64,000 nt of DNA from Komagataeibacter sp. FNDCF1 (lineage in GTDB: Bacteria; Pseudomonadota; Alphaproteobacteria; Acetobacterales; Acetobacteraceae), in assembly GCF_021295335.1 (NCBI RefSeq), contig NZ_JAIWOT010000001.1:2588501-2652500 (forward strand), in the 5' to 3' direction. The position numbers were made by a program, and so were the translations under genes. The first letter of the stretch is position 1; the number at the start of each line of letters is the position of its first letter. A model generated the notes under the pieces. That model saw only the letters and a program-made list of their open reading frames with translations. It was not told where the DNA came from and made no database searches. Shown here piece after piece: positions 38,781-47,937 of this stretch.

Positions 38781-39779
38781 GTGAGCACCCAGACCAACCA
38801 CGGCAATTTTCTCGATACCCCCCAGTTGCAGAAAGGCGTGACCCGATTCTGGCTGATCCGGCATGCGCTGGTGGAGCGTAATGCCCGTGCCCAACTGTAT
38901 GGCACGATGGATGTCGCACTCTGCCCCGACAGCCTGCAGGCCCAGCGCTGGATGTATGAAGCCCTGGCGCGCCGACTGCCACATCCGGCGCTGTGGTTCA
39001 CATCGCCCCTGTCGCGCACGCAGCAGACGGCGCGCGCCATTCAGGAAGCAGGGTATGGCCCGCATGAATGGCAGGTCGAGCCGGATCTGATCGAACAGTC
39101 GCTGGGGGACTGGCATGGCATCGAGCACCATACCCTGCCCGACAGGCTGAGCCTGCCCGCCCATCCGTTCTGGTCCGTCAGCGCCACCGAACTGCCGCCG
39201 CAGGGGGAAAGCATGGTGCAGGTCTGCGCGCGGGTGGGGGCGTGCCTGGACCGGCTGGCCGCGCGCCATGCGGGGCAGGATATGGTTGTGGTCAGCCACG
39301 GGGGCGCCATTCGCGGGGCGCTGGCCCATGCGCTCCGGATCCATGCCGATACGGCACTGCATTTCTCCATCCAGAACCTGGCTCTGAGCGTGATAGAACG
39401 CCTGCCCGAAGGCTGGCGGATCGTGACCGTGAACGAACTGCCCCAGGTTCCGGTGCAGGGGCATGGCCCTGCGTCTTTCCACGGCGATGCCGGCTTCCTT
39501 TCCGTTGACCGGACGGCAGTGGACAGGGTTCTGGCCATGTCCGCCACCGACCCCGCCGGGGAGGATGAGGACGAAGCCTGCACGGACGGCCTTTACGCCC
39601 GGGCGGTTGCGCTCGTGGCGCATGAGGGCCGGGCATCGACCTCCTTCATCCAGCGGCACCTTTCGATCAGCTACAACCACGCTGCCACGATTATCGCGCG
39701 CATGGAGAAGGAAGGCCTGGTAAGCGAGGCCAATCACGTCGGGCGGCGCGCGGTTCTCATGCGCAATACGGCGGATTAG
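38781..39779 (+). CDS. Histidine phosphatase fused to an FtsK gamma-type DNA-binding domain
   Basis: A 332-residue protein. Residues about 20-205 form a histidine phosphatase (phosphoglycerate-mutase-like) domain: FWLIRHALVERNA with the nucleophile His at 28, SPLSRTQQTARAI, an acidic LIEQSLGDWHG, and VVVSHGGAIRGAL with the second His. An acidic linker (EDEDEAC) leads to residues 269-332, which match the FtsK gamma winged helix encoded at 35698-35895 at about 77% identity (ASTSFIQRHLSI, MEKEGLVSEANHVGRR). In the recognition helix YNRAAK has become YNHAAT. The GTG at 38781 is the likely start. It appears to belong to the ftsK operon. A DNA-targeted or KOPS-related phosphatase is inferred. Confidence 0.85.
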   Translation: MSTQTNHGNFLDTPQLQKGVTRFWLIRHALVERNARAQLYGTMDVALCPDSLQAQRWMYEALARRLPHPALWFTSPLSRTQQTARAIQEAGYGPHEWQVEPDLIEQSLGDWHGIEHHTLPDRLSLPAHPFWSVSATELPPQGESMVQVCARVGACLDRLAARHAGQDMVVVSHGGAIRGALAHALRIHADTALHFSIQNLALSVIERLPEGWRIVTVNELPQVPVQGHGPASFHGDAGFLSVDRTAVDRVLAMSATDPAGEDEDEACTDGLYARAVALVAHEGRASTSFIQRHLSISYNHAATIIARMEKEGLVSEANHVGRRAVLMRNTAD

Positions 39780-39793
39780 ACCCCCGGCGTCCT

Positions 39794-39931
39794 TCAGCGT
39801 GCGGAGGTGTACAGCATGCAGGTCAGTGCACAGCCATCCCCCTGCGGGGCCCGTCTGGGGCGCAGGTCGTCCGATGTGGCCATGCCCGCCACGATGGCGG
39901 CGGTGGCAAGAACAAGTGTGAGCGTATGCAT
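39794..39931 (-). CDS. Small secreted protein, unknown function
   Basis: A 45-residue frame. The ATG at 39931 is preceded by a strong ribosome-binding site (GGGGGAGGAC, about 6 nt away). The N-terminus is a hydrophobic signal-like stretch (LTLVLATAAIVAGMA), then a short basic tail with two Cys residues. It lies convergent with the phosphatase-gamma gene and divergent from tadA. No family is recognised. Confidence 0.5.
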   Translation of the reverse strand: MHTLTLVLATAAIVAGMATSDDLRPRRAPQGDGCALTCMLYTSAR

Positions 39932-40153
39932 GACCCTGTCCTCCCCCAGAAGGGTCGGCTGCCACCGGCTTGGTGGGTAAAAGGCCCGACCCGTATGTGT
40001 CTGCCAGCGTGCATGCGGGTGGGTGCTCCCGCCATGCCGCCTGTCCGTAACGAGGATGGCAGGAGAAAGTGGCATTGATCCATAAAAAAAGCGGTGGCGT
40101 GCGTCACCCCGTCCGCCACCCGGCCTTGCCGGGCCATGGTGCGCTGTTATCGT

Positions 40154-40627
40154 ATGGACATGACAGGTTCACGTGCCCGCCCCGGTGATTTCATGGATAT
40201 CGCGATGGAGGAAGCCCGCGCGGCGGCGGCACGGGGCGAGGTGCCGGTGGGTGCCGCCCTGTCAGGGCCGGACGGGCGGCTGCTGGCGCGCGCGGGCAAT
40301 CGGGTGGAGGAATGGCATGATCCCTCCGCCCATGCGGAAATGCAGGTCATGCGGGATGCGACCAGCCTGCGTGGGGGCGCGCGGCTGGCGGACTGCACGC
40401 TGTATGTTACCCTTGAGCCCTGTCCGATGTGTGCCGCGGCGGCCATACATTTCCGCGTGGGGCGGATCGTGTTCGGGGCGTATGACCCCAAGGGCGGCGG
40501 GGTGGAGCACGGGCCGCGCCTGTTCGCGCAGCCGCGCTGCCTGCACCGGCCCGAAACGGTGGGCGGCGTGCGTGAGCGTGAGGCAGGCGCCCTGATGCGG
40601 GATTTCTTCCGCCACCTGCGCGCCTAA
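40154..40627 (+). CDS. tadA: tRNA-specific adenosine deaminase TadA
   Basis: A 157-residue zinc deaminase that makes inosine at the wobble position of tRNA-Arg. The zinc and catalytic motif HAEM is near residue 60 and PCPMCAAA is near 90. GEVPVGAAL precedes the active site. The ATG at 40154 gives normal length; a longer frame upstream is unlikely. No other member of the cytidine/adenosine deaminase family is visible nearby. Confidence 0.92.
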   Translation: MDMTGSRARPGDFMDIAMEEARAAAARGEVPVGAALSGPDGRLLARAGNRVEEWHDPSAHAEMQVMRDATSLRGGARLADCTLYVTLEPCPMCAAAAIHFRVGRIVFGAYDPKGGGVEHGPRLFAQPRCLHRPETVGGVREREAGALMRDFFRHLRA

Positions 40628-40749
40628 CCTATTTGTCATGCAACGGTATAACACGCGTCGTCTCTCTTGCGGCACAATGCAGGGGATGGGACTGTAAAGC
40701 CTCGGCGGCCAGTCCCGCCCGAATGTTTCGAGTTTTCAGCAGGACCATC

Positions 40750-42321
40750 ATGCTCAGGGATGCCATGTCAGACGTATTGCGGTCGAACACCCATTCTCCC
40801 CGCCGGTTTCGCAGCCGGTTGCTGGCTTCACTGGTCGTCGGCACGGTCGCGGGTGGCTGCCTGCTGGCAGGCACCCCGGCGCGGGCGGATGAGAGCGGGG
40901 TCATCCACCCTGATACCCAGATCCAGCAACTGCCGAATTTCGTCCATCTGGTAAAGCAGGTCAAACCCGCCGTGGTCTCCATCACCGCGCGCATCAAGGA
41001 CCCCGACATGGGCGAGGATGGCGGCTCCGGTGGCATGCCCGGCGGCTTCCCGTTCCCGTTTCCCTTCCAGATGATGCCGCAGCAGGCACACCATACGGTG
41101 GAAGCGCGCGGGTCCGGTTTTGTCATCTCGCCCGATGGCTACGTCGTGACCAACAACCATGTGGTCAAGGGCGCGACCAAGGTAACCGTGACACTTGATG
41201 ACGGCACCGCACTGCCCGCCAAGATCGTGGGCCGCGATTCCAAGACCGACATCGCCCTGCTCAAGGTCTCGCCCTCGGGCAAGCTGCGCTTCATCGAACT
41301 GGGCGATTCGGACAAGGTCGAACCGGGTGAATGGGTGGTTGCCGTGGGCAACCCCTACGGGCTGGGCGGCACGGTCACGGCGGGCATCGTATCCGCCCGC
41401 GGGCGCGATATCGGTGATGGTCCGTATGATTCCTTCATCCAGGTCGATGCCCCCATCAACCGTGGCAACTCGGGCGGTCCGCTGTTTACGCAGGATGGCA
41501 AGGTGGTGGGTGTGAACACCGCCATCCTGTCCCCCTCCGGCGGGTCGATCGGCATCGGCTTCGCCATTCCGTCCGATACGGTCAAGAACATTGTCGAGCA
41601 GCTTGAAAAGACCGGCCATGTCACGCGCGGCTACCTTGGCGTAACCGCCCAGGCCATCACGCCATCCATGGCCAGCGCGCTTGGCATGAAGCCCTCGGCC
41701 ACGGGCGTCCCGGCAACAGGCGCGCTGGTGGCCAGCGTCAGTTCCGGCAGCCCGGCGGAAAAGGCGGGGCTGAAGGCGGGTGACGTCGTGACCGAGCTGA
41801 ACGGCCAGCCGGTCGATACCCCGCATACGCTGGCGGTCAAGGTCGCCACCATCGTGCCGGGCACGAAGGCGACCGTCTCCTACCTGCGCAACAACAAGCC
41901 GCAGACGGCCACCGTGCTGATCTCCACCCTTGGCAAGGGGGGGACGGCCGATGGCACGGTGGGCGATACGTCCCATGATGCGGACAAGGGCCCCAGACTG
42001 GGTGTGACCTTGGCACCGCTGACCCCCGACCTGCGCCAGCAGCTGGGTCTGGAGGAGAGCGTGCGCGGCGTGGTAGTGAGCGATGTGCAGCCCGGCTCCT
42101 CCGCCGAGCAGGCCGGCATTCATGCAGGTGACGTGATCCAGGCGGTGGGTGACGTGCCGGTTGAAAATCCGCGCGCCACCGTTTCCGCCATCCGGCAGGC
42201 ACTGCAGGCCAACCATTCCGTGCTGCTCCGCGTCGTGCGCAACGGGCAGAGCGTGTTCGTGGCGGTCAGCCCCGGTTCGGATGATGCCGATACCGGCGCG
42301 CAGGACGAAGACGACCAGTAA
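40750..42321 (+). CDS. Periplasmic serine protease of the DegP/HtrA family (Do-like)
   Basis: A 523-residue protein with a signal peptide (basic RRFRSRLLAS, then a hydrophobic stretch ending near ARA). The trypsin-like domain has His in VVTNNHVVKG, Asp in SKTDIALLKV and Ser in GNSGGPLF. Two PDZ domains follow (about residues 300-390 and 415-510). It would degrade or refold misfolded envelope proteins. A second ATG at 40765 is equally possible as start. A strong terminator follows the gene. Confidence 0.93.
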   Translation: MLRDAMSDVLRSNTHSPRRFRSRLLASLVVGTVAGGCLLAGTPARADESGVIHPDTQIQQLPNFVHLVKQVKPAVVSITARIKDPDMGEDGGSGGMPGGFPFPFPFQMMPQQAHHTVEARGSGFVISPDGYVVTNNHVVKGATKVTVTLDDGTALPAKIVGRDSKTDIALLKVSPSGKLRFIELGDSDKVEPGEWVVAVGNPYGLGGTVTAGIVSARGRDIGDGPYDSFIQVDAPINRGNSGGPLFTQDGKVVGVNTAILSPSGGSIGIGFAIPSDTVKNIVEQLEKTGHVTRGYLGVTAQAITPSMASALGMKPSATGVPATGALVASVSSGSPAEKAGLKAGDVVTELNGQPVDTPHTLAVKVATIVPGTKATVSYLRNNKPQTATVLISTLGKGGTADGTVGDTSHDADKGPRLGVTLAPLTPDLRQQLGLEESVRGVVVSDVQPGSSAEQAGIHAGDVIQAVGDVPVENPRATVSAIRQALQANHSVLLRVVRNGQSVFVAVSPGSDDADTGAQDEDDQ

Positions 42322-42347
42322 GCCATTCCATCAAGAGGGCCTGCCCG

Positions 42348-42379
42348 TGGCCGCGACAGTGATGTCGCGGCCATTTTTG
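42348..42379 (+). terminator. Intrinsic terminator of the htrA-type gene
   Basis: A perfect 10-bp GC-rich stem (TGGCCGCGAC with GTCGCGGCCA), a 6-nt loop and five T, 27 bp after the stop codon. Confidence 0.92.
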
Positions 42380-42502
42380 TAAAAAAAATGACGGAAAGAG
42401 ACATTTTTTTTGCGCTTATGGGCAAAAAAGCGGGGTGTTGCGATTGTGGCAGGCAGGTGTCTTGCCGTATCTGCATGCATCGTCATGTTTGTTCTGGGAG
42501 GG

Positions 42503-43420
42503 ATGATGACCGGTTCCGCAGTATCCGATGCACATGGATCATCTGGCGCACGTCTGATTGATGGCAAGGGATTCGCCTTGCGCCTGACGCAGGATATCAA
42601 GACCGAGGTCCATGCCTTTTATGAACGCCACCGCATTACCCCGGGCCTGGCCGTGGTGCTGGTGGGCAATGATCCTGCCAGCGAGGTCTATGTACGCAAC
42701 AAGGCGCTCCAGACCCACCGCGCGGGGATGCGTTCGTTCATGCACATGCTGCCTGCCACCACATCGCAGGAGGAACTGCTCAACCTGATCGCCCGGCTGA
42801 ATGTTGATCCCCAGATCCATGGCATCCTCGTGCAGCTGCCGCTGCCGGGCGATCTTGACCCGGTTGCGGTGACCAACGCCATCACGCCGGAAAAGGATGT
42901 GGACGGGCTGGGCGTGGTCAATGCGGGCAGGCTGGCGCTGGGGCTGCCCGGCATCGTGCCCTGCACCCCGCTGGGCTGCCTGCTCCTGCTGCGCCATTAT
43001 GTAGGTGAACTGCGTGGCAAGGACGCGGTGGTGATCGGGGCGTCCAACCTTGTCGGCCGCCCCATGGCCGAACTGCTGCTGCAGGAAGGCTGCACCGTGA
43101 CCGTGGCGCATATCGACACGCGCGATACGGCGGCCCATGCCCGTCTGGCTGATATCGTCGTGGTGGCGACGGGTGTGCGGGAACTCGTGCGGAAGGACTG
43201 GATCAAGCCGGGTGCGACCGTGATCGATGTCGGTATTTCCCGCGTGCAGCTGCCCAACGGCAAGACGCGACTGGTGGGGGACGTGAAATTCGATGAGGTC
43301 GCCCCCCATGCAGGCCTGATCACGCCAGTGCCGGGGGGCGTCGGGCCGATGACCATTGCCTGCCTGCTGCGCAATACCCTGGATGCGGCCCGGATGATCG
43401 TGGAAGGAAAGACGCGTTGA
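42503..43420 (+). CDS. folD: Bifunctional methylenetetrahydrofolate dehydrogenase / methenyltetrahydrofolate cyclohydrolase FolD
   Basis: A 305-residue enzyme of one-carbon metabolism that interconverts methylene- and formyl-tetrahydrofolate with NADP. It has [14 protein letters not shown] with the catalytic Lys, [22 protein letters not shown], the NADP site [16 protein letters not shown], and [11 protein letters not shown] near the end. The upstream frame contains no domain and GGGAGG precedes the ATGs at 42503/42506, so a start there is chosen. It overlaps the MetF-like gene by 4 bp. Confidence 0.95.
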   Translation: MMTGSAVSDAHGSSGARLIDGKGFALRLTQDIKTEVHAFYERHRITPGLAVVLVGNDPASEVYVRNKALQTHRAGMRSFMHMLPATTSQEELLNLIARLNVDPQIHGILVQLPLPGDLDPVAVTNAITPEKDVDGLGVVNAGRLALGLPGIVPCTPLGCLLLLRHYVGELRGKDAVVIGASNLVGRPMAELLLQEGCTVTVAHIDTRDTAAHARLADIVVVATGVRELVRKDWIKPGATVIDVGISRVQLPNGKTRLVGDVKFDEVAPHAGLITPVPGGVGPMTIACLLRNTLDAARMIVEGKTR

Positions 43421-44187
43421 ATCAGGCCACAGCACAGGGAAAGCAGGCCCCGGGCCTGACAGCCGTCGAACTGATCCCGCGTGATGCACAGACCCTGCTG
43501 CGCGATGCCAGGGATGTCAGCCAGCTGTTCCCCGATGCGCGGATCATCAACATTCCCGACCTGCTGCGCTTCCCCCTGCGCAGCTGGGAGGCGGCGCGCC
43601 TGCTTCGCCCCGTCTTCCGGCGCGTGATCCCGCATGTCCGGGCAATTGATATCGGCCCCGACATGCCCCTGCCGGGCGCGGATGACCCGGATCTGCACGA
43701 AGTGCTGGTGGTGCGGGGCGATCCGCCAACGGATCTGCGGCACCGCACCTATCCCAATACCAGTGAAAGCGTGATCGCGCGTTACCGGCGCGAGGCGCCG
43801 CATCTGCGCGTCTATGCCGCATTCGATCCCTACCGTCGTGCGCCGTATGAGGAAATGCAGGCCGTTGCCCGCAAGAAGGAAGCAGGCGCCGCAGGCTTCT
43901 TTACCCAGCCGGTGTTCGACATGCGCATGCTCGACCTGTGCATGAACTGGCTGGAGGGGGAAGACGTGTTCTGGGGTATCTCCCCCGTTATCGGACCAAA
44001 GTCACGTTCGTACTGGGAGACGACGAACCATATCCTCTTCCCCAATGATTTCGAACCCACGCTCGAGGCCAATGTCGCATTCGCACGCCAGATGCTGGAT
44101 ACGGTGGCGCGGGCGGGGGGCAATACCTACATCATGCCGCTGCGGATCAATCTGGAGCGCTATCTGCCCCTGCTGCGCCGGGTATAA
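43417..44187 (+). CDS. Methylenetetrahydrofolate reductase (MetF)-like protein
   Basis: A 256-residue TIM-barrel protein with MTHFR hallmarks: an early AVELIP (the usual catalytic Glu position), [10 protein letters not shown] near residue 92, and [13 protein letters not shown] near 160. It is shorter than typical MetF (about 290-300) and diverged in the first third. It begins with TTG within the folD stop (TTGA), preceded by AAGGAA. Coupling to folD supports a role in folate one-carbon chemistry, but its exact reaction is not proved. Confidence 0.8.
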   Translation: MNQATAQGKQAPGLTAVELIPRDAQTLLRDARDVSQLFPDARIINIPDLLRFPLRSWEAARLLRPVFRRVIPHVRAIDIGPDMPLPGADDPDLHEVLVVRGDPPTDLRHRTYPNTSESVIARYRREAPHLRVYAAFDPYRRAPYEEMQAVARKKEAGAAGFFTQPVFDMRMLDLCMNWLEGEDVFWGISPVIGPKSRSYWETTNHILFPNDFEPTLEANVAFARQMLDTVARAGGNTYIMPLRINLERYLPLLRRV

Positions 44188-44241
44188 GCCGGGTATTGTG
44201 GTCCGGGGGCATGACCGGCGCGCGGCGGAGTCCGGTTGCGG

Positions 44242-44817
44242 TCAGATCCAGCCATGCGCCCGGATCAGCCCGAATGCCGCGATTGTGACCATGCAGGTAA
44301 TCCGGCCATCCAGGATCATGTCCTGCATTTCGGCCAGTGTCACGGTGTGGCAGGTAATGTCCTCTTCCGAATCCTCGCGCTCGTGCGGGCCCTGGCTCAG
44401 GCCGGTCGCAAGGTAGGCGCGGCCTTTCTGGGTCGTGTAGCCCGCCCCCTGGTACATCAGCCCGGCATCACGCATCCGTTCGGCCACAAGCCCGGTTTCC
44501 TCACGCAGTTCGCCGCGCGCCACGTCCTCGGGGGTGGCGTCGGGACGGTCTTCCCACATGCCCATGGGGAGTTCCCACATCCGCTTTTGTATGGGATAGC
44601 GGTACTGGCGGATAAGCGTGACGCGGGGGCCTTCCGGCCCGTTCCACAGGGGCAGGATCACGACAAAATCCCCCCGTTCCACCACGCCGTACAGGCCCTG
44701 CCTGCCGTTGGGGCGGATGATGATGTCCTCCCGCACGCGGGTCCATGGGTTTTCATAGGCGGTGCGGGTGGAAACCGTTGTATAGCCGCCCGCGTCCGGT
44801 GTGGGGGAATGTGTCAT
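44242..44817 (-). CDS. NUDIX hydrolase (ADP-ribose pyrophosphatase-like)
   Basis: A 191-residue protein with a NUDIX box (GMWEDRPDATPEDVARGE, then LREETGL) near residues 100-125. YRYPIQKRMWELPMG just before is typical of ADP-ribose or nucleotide-sugar pyrophosphatases. The ATG at 44817 with GGAAGGA upstream is preferred to a frame starting at 44922. Its stop lies 54 bp from the convergent MetF-like gene. Confidence 0.88.
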   Translation of the reverse strand: MTHSPTPDAGGYTTVSTRTAYENPWTRVREDIIIRPNGRQGLYGVVERGDFVVILPLWNGPEGPRVTLIRQYRYPIQKRMWELPMGMWEDRPDATPEDVARGELREETGLVAERMRDAGLMYQGAGYTTQKGRAYLATGLSQGPHEREDSEEDITCHTVTLAEMQDMILDGRITCMVTIAAFGLIRAHGWI

Positions 44818-44997
44818 GGATATGCCATCCTTCCTGGTCGTATCAGCTGCGCCCGCATGCGCCGCGTGCGGTACTGTCGTGCGGGAACGAACGGGCGTTG
44901 CATGATTTTTCAGGTTTTCCATTAAGCCGTATCGGGCTTCGTTGCCAAAAGCATTCTATCCACGGGCTGGCATTGCTGTCATTCGGAACGGGGTGGG

Positions 44998-46227
44998 ATG
45001 CCTGTTTTTCAAACTGTGGAGTGTATGCGTATCATGACCGGGCAGCAGGCGTCATCGGGGTCACCTACACGGCGGATACTGCCCGTCGTACTGTTCAATC
45101 TCCTGTGCTACATCGATATCGGCCTGCCGATGGCGGTCATTCCCGTTTTCGTGCATCAGGTGCTGGGCTACAACACGGTGCTGGCGGGGCTTGCGGTGTC
45201 GCTCCAGTATCTGGCCACCTTTGCCTCACGCGCCAGTGCCGGGCGGCAGACGGACCGGCGGGGCGCGAAACCCACGGTCGTCATCGGCCTTTTGGTCTGC
45301 ACGCTGTCTGGGCTTGCGCTCATGCTGTCGGGGCTGATGCTGCATTTCGCGGCCCTGTCCATCGGGCTGCTGATCGTAAGCCGTATCCTGCTCGGCATCG
45401 GGGAAAGCTGGACGGCAACCGGCGCCATCATGTGGAACATCGGCCGCGTGGGGGCCGCGCGCACCGCGCAGGTGATCTCATGGAACGGGGTGACATCCTA
45501 TGGCGGCATCGCCCTTGGCGCGCCAATCGGGCAGATGCTTGCCGGGCTGCCGCTGCCCTATGGCGGGCTGACCACGGTGGGGCTGCTCTCGGCCGGCCTG
45601 ACGCTGTTCGGCTTCCTGCTGGCGCGGCAGTACGCGCCCGTGCCGCCCGTGCCTGGCAAGGGGCCGCCCATGCCGTTCAGGGCCGTATTCATGCGCGTGC
45701 TGCCCCATGGCATGGTGCTGGCATGCGGGTCCGTGGGGTTCGGCACGATCTCGGCCTGTCTTGCGCTGTTCTATGCCCACAACAACTGGAATGGCGCGGC
45801 AACGGCGCTGGCGGGTTTTGGCATAAGCTTCATGCTCATGCGCTTCATCTTTGCCCGCCAGATCGACCGCCGGGGCGGGCTGGTCGTGTCGTTTGTCTCG
45901 CTACTAGTGGAAACGCTGGGGCTGGTGGTGCTGTGGCAGTGTTCCACCGTGGCGGGGGCCGCGCTGGGCGCAGCCCTGACGGGGGCCGGGTTCTCACTGG
46001 TCTTTCCCGCCATGGGGGTGCTGGCGGTTGCGCGCGTCGGGCCGGAAAACCGGGGGGCGGCGCTGGGGGCCTTCTCCGTTTTCCTGGATATCGCGGTGGG
46101 GCTGTCCGGCCCGCTGCTGGGGCTGGTCATCCAGACCATGGGGTATGGCGCGCTGTTTCTGGTTTCCGCCCTGTTTACGTTGGCGGGCGTGGGTGTAACC
46201 ATTGCGCTGAAATTCCTGCCGCGCTGA
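44998..46227 (+). CDS. Major facilitator superfamily transporter
   Basis: A 409-residue inner-membrane protein with about 12 transmembrane helices. The loop between helices 2 and 3 reads GRQTDRRGAKP, matching the MFS motif. A similar RQIDRRG is found in the second half. It resembles the YhhS/YfcJ-type efflux permeases; the substrate is unknown. Starts at codons 10 or 13 are also possible. The LOG-family gene follows after 46 bp. Confidence 0.88.
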   Translation: MPVFQTVECMRIMTGQQASSGSPTRRILPVVLFNLLCYIDIGLPMAVIPVFVHQVLGYNTVLAGLAVSLQYLATFASRASAGRQTDRRGAKPTVVIGLLVCTLSGLALMLSGLMLHFAALSIGLLIVSRILLGIGESWTATGAIMWNIGRVGAARTAQVISWNGVTSYGGIALGAPIGQMLAGLPLPYGGLTTVGLLSAGLTLFGFLLARQYAPVPPVPGKGPPMPFRAVFMRVLPHGMVLACGSVGFGTISACLALFYAHNNWNGAATALAGFGISFMLMRFIFARQIDRRGGLVVSFVSLLVETLGLVVLWQCSTVAGAALGAALTGAGFSLVFPAMGVLAVARVGPENRGAALGAFSVFLDIAVGLSGPLLGLVIQTMGYGALFLVSALFTLAGVGVTIALKFLPR

Positions 46228-46273
46228 ACGGCGCGGCAGGGCGGGCATTCTTGCAGGGAGCTGAGCTGGGTCG

Positions 46274-46858
46274 ATGCAGATTTCATCCGTTGCCGTCTTT
46301 TGTGGGTCACGTTTCGGCTCGCGGCCGGAATACGCCGCACAGGCCCGTGCGCTGGGTGGCGCACTGGGCCAGGCCGGGGTCCGGCTGGTGTATGGTGGGG
46401 GCCATGTGGGGCTTATGGGCACCGTAGCGGATGCGGCCCTGGCCGCGGGCGGCACGGTGACCGGCATCATCCCTGCCTTCCTGCATTCGCGCGAGATCAT
46501 GCATGAAGGCGTGACCGACCTGACGGTTACGGACAACATGCATGACCGCAAGGCGCGGATGTTCGCGCTGTCCGATGCCTTTGTGGTCATGCCCGGTGGC
46601 CTGGGCACGTTCGACGAGACGATCGAGATCATGACCTGGCGGCAGCTCGGCCAGCATGACAAACCGATCTATATCGTCAACATCGCGGGCTGGGCCGATT
46701 CCCTGCTGGCCATGATCGATGGCTGCATTGCGGACGGGTTTGCGGCCCCCGGCGTGCGCGACCTATTTGCGGTCGTGCCGGATGTGCCCAGCCTTATGGC
46801 GGCACTTTCCGCACTGCCCGTGCAGGCCGGTGCGCGCGATGCCGTGCCGACGCTGTAA
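46274..46858 (+). CDS. LOG-family protein (nucleoside 5'-monophosphate phosphoribohydrolase)
   Basis: A 194-residue Rossmann-like protein. It has the early VFCGSRFGSRPEYAAQA, VYGGGHVGLMGTVADAAL, and the family signature PGGLGTFDETIEIMTW near residue 105. Members cleave AMP or cytokinin nucleotides to release the base. The bacterial role is usually nucleotide salvage or damage removal. It is probably co-transcribed with the MFS gene. Confidence 0.9.
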   Translation: MQISSVAVFCGSRFGSRPEYAAQARALGGALGQAGVRLVYGGGHVGLMGTVADAALAAGGTVTGIIPAFLHSREIMHEGVTDLTVTDNMHDRKARMFALSDAFVVMPGGLGTFDETIEIMTWRQLGQHDKPIYIVNIAGWADSLLAMIDGCIADGFAAPGVRDLFAVVPDVPSLMAALSALPVQAGARDAVPTL

Positions 46859-46914
46859 ATCTTTTTGCCTGTCCCCTTGCCTAAAAGGCGGCGGCCCTGT
46901 ATAGCCGCCTGCAA

Positions 46915-46991
46915 CGGAGTGTAGCTCAGCCTGGTAGAGCACTGTGTTCGGGACGCAGGGGCCGGAGGTTCGAATCCTCTCACTCCGACCA
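46915..46991 (+). tRNA. tRNA-Pro (anticodon CGG)
   Basis: A cloverleaf with acceptor stem CGGAGTG/CACTCCG and an anticodon arm CTGTG-TTCGGGA-CGCAG. The T-loop is GGTTCGAATCC. The CCA end is encoded. Confidence 0.97.
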
Positions 46992-46997
46992 GATTTG

Positions 46998-47035
46998 CAA
47001 GCCGGGTGCCCGTGGTATCCGGCTTGTTTCTGTTT
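46998..47035 (+). terminator. Probable terminator after tRNA-Pro
   Basis: An 8-bp stem (CAAGCCGG with CCGGCTTG) and a 13-nt loop, followed by a T-rich stretch TTTCTGTTT, directly downstream of the tRNA. Confidence 0.65.
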
Positions 47036-47169
47036 CGGCTCCCTGTTCCCCTGTATTGCAGCAGTGGAGGGAATCCGTTAATTCCCCATTCCCGGCAGCA
47101 TGTGACCGGCCTGCTGTGTGGTCTGCCGCATTGTCACCCGATAACAAGCCCACGGGAATTTTTCCACGT

Positions 47170-47937
47170 ATGCAGATTTCTCCAGTTCCCGCGCATCCTG
47201 ATACGCATGATGGCGGGCCATCCCGGCCGGGACCGGCACTGAGCATCATCATCCCGTGCTATAATGAACGCGGGAATGTCGAACCCCTGTTCCATGCGGT
47301 GGAACAGGCGCTGACCCACCTGCAGTGGGAACTGATCTTCGTTGATGACAATTCCCCCGACGGCACGATGGATGAGGTCTGGCGTCTGGCACAGGCGGAC
47401 AGCCGCGTGCGCGGGATCCTGCGGGTCGGGCGGCGTGGCCTGTCCTCCGCCGTGATCGAGGGGGTGCTGTCATCGTCGGCGCCGGTTGTCGCGGTGATGG
47501 ATGGCGACATGCAGCATGATGAACGGCTGCTGGGGCAGATGTTCGATGCCATCCATAACCAGGGGTATGATGTTGCGATCGGCAGCCGGCATGTCGAAGG
47601 TGGTGATAACAGCGGTCTTGCCAATGCGTGGCGGCGGTTCCTGTCCAATGCGGGCATCCGTATTGCCCAGCGTTTCCTGTCCGTACGGGTGACTGACCCG
47701 ATGAGCGGGCTCTTTGCAGTCCGGCGCGACCTGTTTGTCAGATCCGTCGCCAGCCTGTCCGGCACCGGATTCAAGATCCTGATGGATATGCTGATGGTCC
47801 AGAAAACCGCCCCCCGCGTGATCGAACTGCCGTTTGTGTTCCGCTCGCGCCACGCTGGGGAAAGCAAGATGGATCGCAAGGTGCTCGTGCAGTTCGGGCA
47901 GATGATTGCCCATCACATGCTGTCGCGCAGGAAATGA
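47170..47937 (+). CDS. Family 2 glycosyltransferase, dolichol/polyprenyl-phosphate sugar synthase-like
   Basis: A 255-residue GT-A enzyme. The N-terminal LSIIIPCYNERGNVEPLF, FVDDNSPDGT and VAVMDGDMQHDE (metal-binding Asp residues) match DPM1/GtrB-like enzymes, which move a sugar from a nucleotide donor to a polyprenyl phosphate. No C-terminal transmembrane pair is seen, so it should be peripheral. The ATG at 47170 is the most likely start. Together with the GT-C type membrane proteins nearby it could supply lipid-linked sugar donors. Confidence 0.88.
   Translation: MQISPVPAHPDTHDGGPSRPGPALSIIIPCYNERGNVEPLFHAVEQALTHLQWELIFVDDNSPDGTMDEVWRLAQADSRVRGILRVGRRGLSSAVIEGVLSSSAPVVAVMDGDMQHDERLLGQMFDAIHNQGYDVAIGSRHVEGGDNSGLANAWRRFLSNAGIRIAQRFLSVRVTDPMSGLFAVRRDLFVRSVASLSGTGFKILMDMLMVQKTAPRVIELPFVFRSRHAGESKMDRKVLVQFGQMIAHHMLSRRK

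Noticed and set aside
44745-46427. 560-codon plus-strand frame over the MFS gene
   Set aside because: It is a shadow in another frame; the MFS protein with 12 helices and motif GRQTDRRG is the real product.
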